A stretch of 64,000 bases of DNA from Thermodesulfobacteriaceae bacterium. GTDB taxonomy: Bacteria > Desulfobacterota > Thermodesulfobacteria > Thermodesulfobacteriales > Thermodesulfobacteriaceae. The position numbers were made by a program, and so were the translations under genes. Positions within the stretch are counted from its first letter, which is position 1. Each line of letters opens with the position of its first letter. Location: assembly GCA_025062245.1 (NCBI GenBank), contig JANXAD010000001.1:1-64000 (forward strand), written 5' to 3'. The notes beneath the pieces are model-generated. The model made no database searches. It worked only from the letters and a program-made list of their open reading frames with translations, and had not been told where the DNA came from. This document shows, in pieces, positions 29,461 to 38,164 of the stretch.

Positions 29461-30820
29461 TTTTTAGATTCTGGAAGGCTCTTTTAATTTCCTCTAAATC
29501 TTCATCAAAAAGACATCTTACATCTAAAACCATTTTGTCTTCTTCTATACGAGTTATAATAGGAATTTTATGGGCTCTTAGATATTTTTGAAGTTGGGAA
29601 GGTGAAAGTTTAGAAGAATAGGCTATTACGCTATAGGAGGGAAGTTCTAAGGTAGGTAAGGCTCCTCCTCCGGTTTTACCAATGGTTTCCACAATTTTAA
29701 ATTCAATTTCGTTAAGATTTAATCCCTTTAAAAGTCGGTAAAGCTTTTGAGCCTTTTTCTTTAGCTTTTCTTTGGGCGCTAAAATAAAGGAAAGAACTGG
29801 AATATACTTTATAGCCAGATTTTCATCTCTATAAAGTCTTAAAGTGGCTTCTAATCCAGCTAAGGTAAGTTTATCTATTCTTATAGCTCGATTGAGAGGA
29901 TTTTTTCTAATTTTTTCAATGAGTTCCCTTTTACCTAAAATGATTCCAGCCTGAGGACCTCCTAAGAGCTTATCACCAGAAAAGGTAACTAAATCTACTC
30001 CGGCTTTTAAGGTTTCTTGAACGGTAGGTTCCTTTTTTAATCCATACTTAGAAAAATCTATGAAACAACCACTTCCCAGATCTTCCATAACTAAAAGATT
30101 ATACCTTTTAGCTAAGTTTACCAATTCTTCTGCTGAAACTTCCTCAGTAAAGCCTACAATTTCGTAATTGCTTTTATGTACCTTTAAAAAAAGGGCTGTT
30201 TTATCAGAAATGGCTCTTTCATAGTCGTAAAGATGGGTTTTGTTAGTGGTTCCCACTTCTTTTAAGATAGAACCTGCCCATTTCATAACCTCAGGGATTC
30301 TAAAAGAACCACCTATTTCAATTAGCTCTCCCCGGGATACAATTACTTCCTTTTCAAAGGCTAAAGTGTTTAAGGAGATAAGCACTGCAGCAGCATTATT
30401 GTTTACCACCAAGGCTCCCTCAGCAGAAGTAATTTCCTTTAATAGCTCTTCCACATGAACATACCTACTTCCTCTTTTTCCCTCTTTTAAGTCGTATTCC
30501 AAATTGGAATAGTATTTTCCAATGGTTATAATTTCTGAAAGTACCTTTTCTGAGAGGGGAGCTCTTCCAAGATTAGTATGAATTACTATTCCCGTAGCAT
30601 TAATTACTCTCTTCAAATGAGGAGTTTCGTAATCTTCAAAAGTTTTTCTAATTAGAGATTCTAAAAAGGGTTCCGAAAGTTCAGAAATTTCTCCTTTTTG
30701 CCACCTTTCTCTTATAATTTGAGCTACCTTCCTAGCCGGAAAGGTAAAATAGGAAAGAGGATAAGAAGGAAAGAGTTGATGAAATTTTTCCTTTAGTTCA
30801 TTTACCGAGGGAATTCTCAT
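29441..30820 (-). CDS. selA: L-seryl-tRNA(Sec) selenium transferase
   Basis: 459 aa. PLP enzyme that converts seryl-tRNA(Sec) to selenocysteyl-tRNA(Sec). Seen: RVINATGIVIHTNLGRAPLS near residue 85, EGALVVNNNAAAVLI, EIGGSFRIPEVM, LVMEDLGSGCFIDF, and the PLP-lysine motif FSGDKLLGGPQAG near 285. The family match is clear and full length, implying selenoprotein synthesis. selB and tRNA(Sec) are not in the window. It overlaps the aminotransferase stop by four bases. Confidence 0.96.
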   Translation of the reverse strand: MRIPSVNELKEKFHQLFPSYPLSYFTFPARKVAQIIRERWQKGEISELSEPFLESLIRKTFEDYETPHLKRVINATGIVIHTNLGRAPLSEKVLSEIITIGKYYSNLEYDLKEGKRGSRYVHVEELLKEITSAEGALVVNNNAAAVLISLNTLAFEKEVIVSRGELIEIGGSFRIPEVMKWAGSILKEVGTTNKTHLYDYERAISDKTALFLKVHKSNYEIVGFTEEVSAEELVNLAKRYNLLVMEDLGSGCFIDFSKYGLKKEPTVQETLKAGVDLVTFSGDKLLGGPQAGIILGKRELIEKIRKNPLNRAIRIDKLTLAGLEATLRLYRDENLAIKYIPVLSFILAPKEKLKKKAQKLYRLLKGLNLNEIEFKIVETIGKTGGGALPTLELPSYSVIAYSSKLSPSQLQKYLRAHKIPIITRIEEDKMVLDVRCLFDEDLEEIKRAFQNLKNEYFSR

Positions 30821-32025
30821 GAAGAGAGCAACTTTTTTACAAACCTTTCCAATCTATCCAGAGCTTCCTCTAAAACCCTTTCTTCAGGAAGAAAGATTAT
30901 TCTGAAATGTTTACTTCCAGGTTTTTGACCAAATCCACTTCCGTGAACCACTACCACACCTTCATCTAAAATGAGTCTTTTAGTAAATTCTAAATCACAA
31001 ACATTGGGGATTTCTATCTTAGGAAAGGCATAGAAAGCTCCTTGAGGCTTTACACAGGAAACACGAGGAATTTGATTTAATCTTTCCCAAAGTAAATCCC
31101 TTCTTCTTCGTAAAACTTCCAACATATTCTTAAGGTAGCCATTTTCGTTATTTAAAGCTATGGGTATAGCGAACTGAAAGGGATGGGGAGCACAAAGTCT
31201 GGCGCGTCCTAACTTATGAATAGCCTCTATATAATCCTCTAAAACTTCCTTAGGTCCAGAAATAATACCCCATCCAATTCTAAAACCTGGAGCAAAATAA
31301 CACTTAGAAAGCCCGTTAAAAGTCACTACCGGAACCTCATCACTTAACGAAGCAATAGAAATATGTTCCACATCTGGGTCTAAAATAAATTGGTCATAAA
31401 TTTCGTCTGAAAAAATTACTAAATGATATTTTTTAGCTATTTCTACTATAGCTTCTAAGGTTTTTTTAGAGTAAACTCCACCTGTGGGATTATTAGGATT
31501 AATAATTACAATTCCTTTAGTTTTTTCATCAATACAACTTTCTATGGTATCCAAATCGGGTTCCCAGTTTTTTTCTTCTTCTAAATAGTAAAATCTGGGT
31601 TCAATTCTGAATTTAGAAACTATAGCTTGATAAAGGGGATAACAGGGGCAGGGAAGAAGAAGATTTTCTCCAGTATTAAGAAGAGAACAGATGGCAAATT
31701 CTATAGCTTCACTTGCTCCTTGGGTAATGAAAATATCTACGGGTTTAATACCCTTTCTTTCTGCATAGGCTTTAATAGCAGAAATAGCTTCTGGAATGCC
31801 TTCTGATTCAGAGTAGGAATTATGGTTTTCTAACATAGCTTTGTAAACTGCTTCAATTAGAGGACGAGGGGTGGTAAAACCATACTTTACAGGGTCTCCG
31901 ATGTTAAGATAAATAAGTTCTTTCCCTAAGGATTTAGCTTTTTTTGAGGTCTCCACTATATCTCTTATAGCGTATTCTACACCAAGAGTTCTTACTGCTG
32001 GTTGAATCTTTTTAAAGAGGCCCAT
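30817..32025 (-). CDS. Class I/II aminotransferase, alanine-synthesising type
   Basis: 402 aa, fold-type I PLP aminotransferase. IINPNNPTGGVYS near residue 174 and the PLP-lysine motif VTFNGLSKCYFAPGFRIGW around 235-250 are seen, with the arginine of the C-terminal HFRIIFLPEE carboxylate-binding segment. The N-terminus (YAIRDIVETSKKAKSLGKELIYLNIGDPV in parts) is typical of AlaA-like alanine/pyruvate transaminases; substrate is inferred. It is the first gene of the long unit that runs to rodA. Confidence 0.85.
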   Translation of the reverse strand: MGLFKKIQPAVRTLGVEYAIRDIVETSKKAKSLGKELIYLNIGDPVKYGFTTPRPLIEAVYKAMLENHNSYSESEGIPEAISAIKAYAERKGIKPVDIFITQGASEAIEFAICSLLNTGENLLLPCPCYPLYQAIVSKFRIEPRFYYLEEEKNWEPDLDTIESCIDEKTKGIVIINPNNPTGGVYSKKTLEAIVEIAKKYHLVIFSDEIYDQFILDPDVEHISIASLSDEVPVVTFNGLSKCYFAPGFRIGWGIISGPKEVLEDYIEAIHKLGRARLCAPHPFQFAIPIALNNENGYLKNMLEVLRRRRDLLWERLNQIPRVSCVKPQGAFYAFPKIEIPNVCDLEFTKRLILDEGVVVVHGSGFGQKPGSKHFRIIFLPEERVLEEALDRLERFVKKLLSS

Positions 32026-32063
32026 TTTAGATGCACCTCAAAAAAATTTTTATTAAATCTTAA

Positions 32064-32091
32064 ATCATCCTACAAAATCTTAATTTGTCAA
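32064..32091 (-). promoter_or_regulatory. Promoter of the aminotransferase-selA-...-rodA unit
   Basis: On the minus strand TTGACA (32086-32091) is followed after 16 bases by GATGAT (32064-32069), about 40 bases before the start codon. No comparable promoter is obvious further along the tightly spaced genes downstream. Confidence 0.5.
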
Positions 32092-32202
32092 TGGATTGAG
32101 GAGTTTTTTTCTTAATCATCTGCATAAGTATCGCCTGTTATCGGAAGGTAAGAAAGTGGTAAAATTAAAAAATCAAAAAATCAATCCCAGGAGGGCCTCT
32201 CT

Positions 32203-33036
32203 ATGAAAAAGGGAAAAAAACCCAAGGTAAGTGTGGAATCAAGATACAAAAATACTTGAAAGACTTAAACTTTATTAAAGAAGCTTCTTTTAAAGATTCA
32301 TAACAAATATGGCACTCAAGCTACTAAAGAAGCTTATGGAGTATCTAAAAGCACTGTTTACAGGTGAAAGAAATTTTTAAGGGAAAGTGGAGGTAAAGAG
32401 AAAGGCTCAGAGGCAGTGGAGATAGGAGATCCCGAATAGGTAAGGAAAAGCTTAAGCCTTTTTTTATGCAAAGACAGGGAGGCTTGTGGAGAAGGTGAAA
32501 AAGAGGAATAAGAGGAGATATAAGGGCAAGAGAGGGAAAGGGCCTTGGGGAGCTAGTGAGAATAGATAGCATAGTGTATTTTTTAAAACGAGATAAAGAG
32601 GTATATAATAGCTGGGAAGATACACATAGGAGATTTGGATTGGCTATGGGGATAGTAATTTATTTATTGAGGAGGAGTGCGAAGGATTTTATGAAAGAGG
32701 TTTAGAGGGGTAGCGCCTTTTGAGATAAAAGGGGGGTGCAAAGAAGAATAATGGGAGTTAAGTTTTTGAGGGAATTTGAGAGGTATTTAGAGGAAGAGGG
32801 GATAGAGCACTATTTTAATTATTTGAGGAATCCGAAGGAGAATAGTAGTGTTAAGCGATTTAATAGGAGGTTGGATGCGGATTTGAGAGACCTATATGGA
32901 GGAGTTGTGGTATGAGGTGGAGAGGGGCCTTATGGATTGAGTGAAAATTTCCGTTAAGATGGTATTACGAAAATTAGTCAAAAGTTTTACTCAGTCCCCA
33001 ATCATATGGTCTTATACATCATCTTGGAGAAACTAA
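32203..33036 (+). pseudogene. Decayed IS481-type (rve/DDE) transposase
   Basis: Translated in three plus-strand frames, the region reads as fragments of an IS481-family transposase. It begins MKKGKKPKVSVESRYKN, then a helix-turn-helix (KYGTQATKEAYGVSKSTVYR, followed by TGA where W is expected), a basic linker (RIGKEKLKPF), IDSIVYFLKRDKEVYNSWED, and the catalytic-domain end FERYLEEEGIEHYF plus KENSSVKRFNRRLDADL. It closes with a tail reaching into the cinA upstream region. Several frameshifts and stops make it inactive. Terminal inverted repeats were not identified. Confidence 0.8.
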
Positions 33037-33062
33037 AAAATTTTGGTAAACTAAATTTTAGA

Positions 33063-34331
33063 ATGAAAGGAGCTCTTATCTTTGTAGGTAACGAACTGGT
33101 TTCAGGAGAAATCTTAAATACCAATAGCTTTTTAGCCTGTCAAAGGTTAACCCAAGAGGGTTACTCAATTAAAGAAATAGTAACCCTTCCTGATGAAAAA
33201 GATCTTTTAGTAAAGTATTTAAGAAAATTCTTTAAAAAATACGAATTCATATTAGTTTCGGGAGGATTGGGACCCACAGATGATGATATAACCAATTTGG
33301 CTGTAGCTAAAGCCTTTGACCTACCTTTAATAGAAGATTCAAATTTCAGTTCAGCTATTTTAAGTTCCAAGGATTATAAATTTTCTCAAGAAATAGCTCA
33401 AAAGATGGCCCTACTTCCTAAAGGTGCCCTAACTCTTTCTAAAAATTTTTCCATGGCGGGTTACTATTTAGAATTAGAAAATAAACTTCTATTTTTTTTG
33501 CCTGGAGTACCAGAACAATTTAGTTTTTTACTGGAAACGGAAGTTTTGCCCCTTCTTAAAAAAAAGAAAACCGTTATAACCCAAATAGAAAGTTTGGTCT
33601 TTCGCTTTTTTGATCTCAGTGAAACCGATTTAAATCTATTTTTAAATCAACTCCAAAAAAAAGAGGTTTACAAAAATCTAAGTATAGGATATTATCCTAT
33701 TTTTCCTGAAGTAAAATTGGTAGTTAAAGGAGAAAAAGAAGAAATAAAGCCTTTAGAGGATTTGCTTAAGGAACAATTTAAGTATAATCTGGTAAGCCTT
33801 GAAGATGAAAGTTTACCTTTGGTGGTTGGTAAACTTTTAACCCAGAGAGGAGAGAAGCTTTCTGTAGCTGAATCCTGTTCGGGAGGATATCTTTCTTCTT
33901 TAATTACCTCTGTTTCTGGAAGTTCTCAGTATTTTGAGAGGGGCTTTATAACCTATAGTCCCTTAAGTAAGATAGAACTTTTGGGAGTCAAAGAGGAAAC
34001 CCTTGAAAAATTTGGAGTAATAAGTTTTGAAACTGCCTTGGAGATGGCAGAAGGGGCTCTAAAACGAGCTAAGGTAGATTACGCTTTGTCTCTAACTGGA
34101 TTAGCAGGACCTACAGGAGGAACAGAAGAAACTCCTGTGGGTACGGTCTTTATTGGATTAGCTGGTAAAAACAACCTTAAAGCCTTTAAGTTTAAATTTT
34201 CAGGAAACAGAAAAGAAATTCAAACTTTAGCAAGTTATACTGCTTTAGACCTCTTAAGGAGGAAAATTCTTTATGGTGAGGGCTTTTTTAGCTATAGATT
34301 TGCCCTGGGAGTTAAAGAAAAAAATCTATGA
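33063..34331 (+). CDS. cinA: CinA-family protein with nicotinamide-nucleotide amidase (PncC) domain
   Basis: 422 aa from the ATG at 33063 (MKGALIFVGNELVSGEI); the open frame starts earlier, but those residues derive from the neighbouring transposase remnant. The N-terminal molybdopterin-binding-like (COG1058) domain has SGGLGPTDDDITN near residue 65. The C-terminal PncC domain has SVAESCSGGYLSS near 272, FITYSPLSKIELLGV and SLTGLAGPTGGTEETPVGTVFIG in parts. PncC domains deamidate nicotinamide mononucleotide for NAD salvage. It overlaps thpR, an arrangement also seen in other bacteria. Confidence 0.93.
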   Translation: MKGALIFVGNELVSGEILNTNSFLACQRLTQEGYSIKEIVTLPDEKDLLVKYLRKFFKKYEFILVSGGLGPTDDDITNLAVAKAFDLPLIEDSNFSSAILSSKDYKFSQEIAQKMALLPKGALTLSKNFSMAGYYLELENKLLFFLPGVPEQFSFLLETEVLPLLKKKKTVITQIESLVFRFFDLSETDLNLFLNQLQKKEVYKNLSIGYYPIFPEVKLVVKGEKEEIKPLEDLLKEQFKYNLVSLEDESLPLVVGKLLTQRGEKLSVAESCSGGYLSSLITSVSGSSQYFERGFITYSPLSKIELLGVKEETLEKFGVISFETALEMAEGALKRAKVDYALSLTGLAGPTGGTEETPVGTVFIGLAGKNNLKAFKFKFSGNRKEIQTLASYTALDLLRRKILYGEGFFSYRFALGVKEKNL

Positions 34332-34848
34332 ACTAAACTCTTTCCCTATCCCTAACTCTCTGAAAATTAAATGGGTAGAAGAGAAAAACCTACATCTAAC
34401 TTTGAAATTTTTTGGAAACATTTCAGAAAATTTACTTATAAAACTTTATCAAGAAACCCTACAGGGCTTTAAAGATTTTACAAGCTTTGAACTCCTCTTA
34501 GAAAATCTGGGATTTTTCCCTGAAAAGGGACTTCCCAAAGTAGTTTGGATAGGAATAAAAGATGAGAAGGAAAAACTTTGGGAAGTTTATAAAACTTTAA
34601 AAAAAATTTTGAAAAAATATAAACTTGAAAACTCTGCTGAGAGGTTTCATCCCCATATCACTTTATTTAGAATTAAAAATCTGGGAAATAAAGAAGACTT
34701 TGAAAAATATTTCCAAGAGATAAATAGCCAAGCTAAATCCTTAAAAAATTTGAAATTTTTAGTAAAGGGCTTAACTTTTTTTAAAAGTACCCTTTATTCT
34801 CACGGACCTATATATAAGGTTCTTTATGAAGTTCTTTTTAAAAACTAA
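34273..34848 (+). CDS. thpR: RNA 2',3'-cyclic phosphodiesterase (LigT family)
   Basis: 191 aa, 2H phosphoesterase. The start MVRAFLAIDLP is the conserved family N-terminus. The two HxT motifs are HLTLKFFG near residue 42 and HPHITLFRI near 128, spaced as usual. The first 59 bases are read in another frame inside the end of cinA, so the two are translationally linked. Biological role of ThpR is not well settled; it hydrolyses 2',3'-cyclic phosphates in vitro. Confidence 0.94.
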   Translation: MVRAFLAIDLPWELKKKIYELNSFPIPNSLKIKWVEEKNLHLTLKFFGNISENLLIKLYQETLQGFKDFTSFELLLENLGFFPEKGLPKVVWIGIKDEKEKLWEVYKTLKKILKKYKLENSAERFHPHITLFRIKNLGNKEDFEKYFQEINSQAKSLKNLKFLVKGLTFFKSTLYSHGPIYKVLYEVLFKN

Positions 34849-34865
34849 GTGGAGGAGGTTTTAAG

Positions 34866-35921
34866 GTGAACAGAGATAAAGAAGTTATTTGTTTTTTTGA
34901 GATGCCCTTAGAGTGGCAAAGACAAAAGTATATCCGTAAACTTACGAAAAAACTTGAAGAAATAAATAGGGAAGCTGAACTTCTTTTTGTGGACTATCCT
35001 CTTAATGAAAATACTGCCTCAGAACATTATAATATCTCCATTGCAGTAATTTACATTAACTCCTGTATAAATTCCCAAACCTTAGAAAAGTTACATAATT
35101 TAAGGTTTTTAATTACCAGGACTACAGGAATAGATCATATTGACCTTTTGGCTTGTAAACGCAGAGGAGTTACAGTAGCAAATCTTCCCTATTATGCCTC
35201 GGTTACGGTAGCTGAACATACTATAGCTTTTATGTTTGCTTTAGCTAGAAAAATGAAAAGTGCCATAGAAAAAACTCAGAGATTTAATTTTTCTCGGGAT
35301 GGACTTTTGGGTTTAGACCTTTATGGAAAAACCATAGGAGTTATCGGAACAGGTAACATAGGAAAAGAGATAGTAAGAATGGCCTACGGAATAGGTATGA
35401 AAATTTTAGCTCACGATATTAATCCCTCTAAGGAATTGGCAGAAAAATATGAAGTAAATTATGTAAGCTTAGAAGAACTCTTAGAAAAATCAGATGTCAT
35501 TATTGTGATGGTGCCCTATTATTCTAAAACTCATCATCTTATAAATAAAAATAATATTAAATTAATCAAGGATACTGCCATGTTAATTAATACTGCCAGA
35601 GGACCTGTGGTAGATACAGAGGCTCTGATATGGGCTTTAGAGAATGGAAAACTTAAGGGGGGGGTAGCTTTAGATGTCTTTGAGGGAGAAAAGGTCTTAT
35701 TAGAAAGAAGTTATTTAAAGGAGGAGGTTCAACTCTCTATAGAGGAAAGAAAAGCTCTGAGAACCTTACACCTCTTACAGTATTCAAACGTGATGCTTAC
35801 TCCCCATGTAGCCCATTATAGTGCAGAAGCAGTAGAAAGAGTTATAGATTGTGTAGTGGAAGATATTATCTATTTTCTTTTATATAGAACCAGTAAAGTT
35901 ACTTTTCAAGTTTACTTTTAA
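34866..35921 (+). CDS. D-isomer 2-hydroxyacid dehydrogenase (D-lactate dehydrogenase-like)
   Basis: 351 aa from a GTG with a strong GGAGGAGG ribosome site. NAD-dependent D-2-hydroxyacid dehydrogenase: substrate-domain RTTGIDHIDLLACKRRG, Rossmann GVIGTGNIGKEI near residue 158, and the catalytic Arg in INTARGPVVD, Glu in ALDVFEGEK and His314 in TPHVAHYSAEA. The long DVFEGE loop is typical of the LdhA subgroup. It sits after thpR and before a close paralog. Confidence 0.9.
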   Translation: MNRDKEVICFFEMPLEWQRQKYIRKLTKKLEEINREAELLFVDYPLNENTASEHYNISIAVIYINSCINSQTLEKLHNLRFLITRTTGIDHIDLLACKRRGVTVANLPYYASVTVAEHTIAFMFALARKMKSAIEKTQRFNFSRDGLLGLDLYGKTIGVIGTGNIGKEIVRMAYGIGMKILAHDINPSKELAEKYEVNYVSLEELLEKSDVIIVMVPYYSKTHHLINKNNIKLIKDTAMLINTARGPVVDTEALIWALENGKLKGGVALDVFEGEKVLLERSYLKEEVQLSIEERKALRTLHLLQYSNVMLTPHVAHYSAEAVERVIDCVVEDIIYFLLYRTSKVTFQVYF

Positions 35922-35939
35922 AAAAGAGGAGGTCTTTTT

Positions 35940-36986
35940 ATGCACGAAAAAATTTGTTTTTTTGAGATCACTAAGGATTGGGACCCGGAATCCTATTCTC
36001 AAAAAATAAAAAATAAATTGGAAGAAGTTCAAAAAAGAGCAGAGATTCTTTTTGTAGAGGAACCTTTAAAGGAGGAAAATGCAGGAAATCATTGGGACAT
36101 TACCATAGCTTCTATTTACTTAGATTCGGTGATAAATGAGCAAATTTTACAAAAAATGCCTTCCCTAAAACTTATCATTACCAGAACGGTAGGGTTTGAC
36201 CACATAGATATCTTAGCCTGTAAAAGAAGGGGTATTATAGTTTCTAATGTTCCAAGTTATGCCCCTATTACAGCTGCAGAATATGTTTTCAGTTTAATTT
36301 TTACCTTAGCCAGAAGATTTCAAGTCGCCTTAGAAAAGATTAAAAATTTTGATTTTTCAAGAGAAGGACTTTTAAGTATAGACCTTTTCCAAAAGACCAT
36401 AGGTATCATAGGAACAGGAAACATTGGAAGTGAGGTAGCCAGATTAGCCTATGGAATAGGAATGAGAGTTATAGCCTACGATATTAATCCTTCTTCTCTA
36501 CTGGTAGAAAAATATAAGGTAGAATATGTTTCTTTAGAACAGCTTTTAAAAGAGTCAGATATCATCATTTTAATGATTCCCTATTATTCTAAAACCTATC
36601 ACTTTATTAACAAAGAAAATATAAGATTGGTTAAGGAAAATGCCATGTTAATTAATGTAGCCCGAGGTCCTTTAGTTGAGACTGATGCCTTGCTATGGGC
36701 TTTAGAGAATGGAAAACTTAAAGGAGGAGTGGCTTTAGATGTTTTTGAGGGAGATTACCTTTTTTTAGAAGAACTTTATTTAAAAGATCAAAGCATACCT
36801 TGGGAGGAGTGTCAAAAAAGTTTAAAAGCTCTTAAGCTTTTAAGTTATCCCCAAGTGATTTACACCCCAAGACTGGCAGATTATACTGAAGAAGGATTGG
36901 AAAAATTAAAAGAATTAGTCATAAGAGATATCGTACACTTTTTAACTTACGGAAGTTGTATAACTAAGGTAGAACCTTACTTTTAA
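35940..36986 (+). CDS. Second D-isomer 2-hydroxyacid dehydrogenase-like protein, catalytic His lost
   Basis: 348 aa, a close tandem paralog of the preceding gene, aligning over its full length. Rossmann GIIGTGNIGSEVARLAYGIGM, Arg (NVARGPLVE) and Glu (ALDVFEGDY) are kept, but the catalytic-histidine motif reads TPRLADY, with AGA encoding Arg311 instead of His. Unless another residue replaces it, ordinary dehydrogenase activity should be impaired. The gene is intact with a strong ribosome site, so it may be a binding, regulatory or heteromeric partner. Its last four bases overlap the convergent Memo-family gene. Confidence 0.88.
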   Translation: MHEKICFFEITKDWDPESYSQKIKNKLEEVQKRAEILFVEEPLKEENAGNHWDITIASIYLDSVINEQILQKMPSLKLIITRTVGFDHIDILACKRRGIIVSNVPSYAPITAAEYVFSLIFTLARRFQVALEKIKNFDFSREGLLSIDLFQKTIGIIGTGNIGSEVARLAYGIGMRVIAYDINPSSLLVEKYKVEYVSLEQLLKESDIIILMIPYYSKTYHFINKENIRLVKENAMLINVARGPLVETDALLWALENGKLKGGVALDVFEGDYLFLEELYLKDQSIPWEECQKSLKALKLLSYPQVIYTPRLADYTEEGLEKLKELVIRDIVHFLTYGSCITKVEPYF

Positions 36987-38164
36987 AAGCTATAGCCTGC
37001 GGAAACCACTGAAACCACTGAACCTGGACCAAAGGGTAATCCCTCTTGATAATAAATCTCTAAGGAACCTTTTAAATTAGCATAACGCAAAAAAAGATTT
37101 AAAAAATAAAGACAACCGAGACCACAAATTTTCATATCTTTATACTCCTCTGCTTTTTCTAAGAATTTTTCCTCCTCTCCATCTATCGAAAGTTCCATAA
37201 AGATCTTATCAATTTGTAAGGCTTTCTCTATATGGGTATCCGTGGCAGGAAAGAGATCTCCGTATCTAATTCCTAAGTGACAAAAGTCTATTCCCAATAC
37301 TATGTAAGTTTTTTCATCTATTAATTCTATTAAGCCCTCTATTAAGGAACGCACTAAGTCTCTTTGATTAACTAAATGAAAAAGAGGACCTATTAAAATA
37401 GGTAACATTACAAATTCATCTTTCAGCAGATAGTGTAAAAAAAGAGCTTGAAATTCAATAGAGTGTTCCAGTTTATGAGCAATATGGTCAGGATAAAGTT
37501 CTAACCTTTTACTCCTATTAAGGTAAAGAACTCCTCCTCGATCGTTTTTAATTATTCCAAAGGGAGAGGCTAAGTTTTTGGTTAAAACGGAGTAGGGAAG
37601 ATCTAAGTGGTGCCCCACTCCTAAAACAATTATTCTTGAACCTGTAACAGGTTTAAACTTTCTATAGCTTTCCCCAAAAGCTCTGGCTCCTACTTTTATA
37701 TCTATATGAGGAGCAATAAGAATCCGGGGTGAGCTTGAAGAGGGTTGAGCTAAATTTAAAATATCTTCTACAAAAAATTTAGCCTCAGCAGAAGACAAAG
37801 GATAGGCTTGATTTGCATAGGCCATAGGTCTAACCTTTAGTTCCAGCCACTTCTCATAAACCCTATTTTTTATTTCCTCAAATTTCTCACTCCATAAAAA
37901 TCCTTTTTCATTAAGATATTCTACTATTTTTTGAATTTCCTCTAAAGGAACCAAGACTCCCAATTTTTTAGTAGCTTCTACCTGCAAATCTCTTAAATCG
38001 TGATTTCCATCCATCAGAGCCAATAGAAAGCCTAAACTCTGAGGAATTACTAAAATTTCTTCAACCAAACCTACTGGATCTTTAAGTAAAAATACAGGTT
38101 GTCCTTGCCACTCAGAGGGAATAGCATCCACTAACCTCAAAATAGGCTTATAATCGGGACTCAT
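36983..38164 (-). CDS. Memo-family protein (AmmeMemoRadiSam system protein B-like) with N-terminal extension
   Basis: 393 aa. The C-terminal 270 residues are a MEMO1/YjjX-like fold recognised by RILIAPHIDIKVGARAFGES, VLGVGHHLDLPYSVLT, ASPFGIIKNDRG and KLEHSIEFQALFLHYLL, with conserved metal-type histidines. Residues 1-115 are an additional, probably winged-helix-like region (PVFLLKDPVG, VEEILVIPQSL). Bacterial Memo proteins often pair with an AMMECR1 protein and a radical SAM enzyme; neither is adjacent here. The start shares a base with the ParB-like stop (TAATG), so the two are coupled. Function unknown. Confidence 0.8.
   Translation of the reverse strand: MSPDYKPILRLVDAIPSEWQGQPVFLLKDPVGLVEEILVIPQSLGFLLALMDGNHDLRDLQVEATKKLGVLVPLEEIQKIVEYLNEKGFLWSEKFEEIKNRVYEKWLELKVRPMAYANQAYPLSSAEAKFFVEDILNLAQPSSSSPRILIAPHIDIKVGARAFGESYRKFKPVTGSRIIVLGVGHHLDLPYSVLTKNLASPFGIIKNDRGGVLYLNRSKRLELYPDHIAHKLEHSIEFQALFLHYLLKDEFVMLPILIGPLFHLVNQRDLVRSLIEGLIELIDEKTYIVLGIDFCHLGIRYGDLFPATDTHIEKALQIDKIFMELSIDGEEEKFLEKAEEYKDMKICGLGCLYFLNLFLRYANLKGSLEIYYQEGLPFGPGSVVSVVSAGYSF

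Noticed and set aside
32363-32371. In-frame TGA in the transposase relic as selenocysteine
   Set aside because: SelA is present, but the TGA stands where Trp is conserved and the gene has many other stops and frameshifts, so it is decay.
32345-32572. Minus-strand open frame of 75 codons in the gap before cinA
   Set aside because: It is antisense to the IS481-type relic, whose plus-strand translation explains the sequence.
33006-33062. N-terminal extension of cinA
   Set aside because: The family N-terminus begins at 33063; the upstream residues continue the transposase tail.
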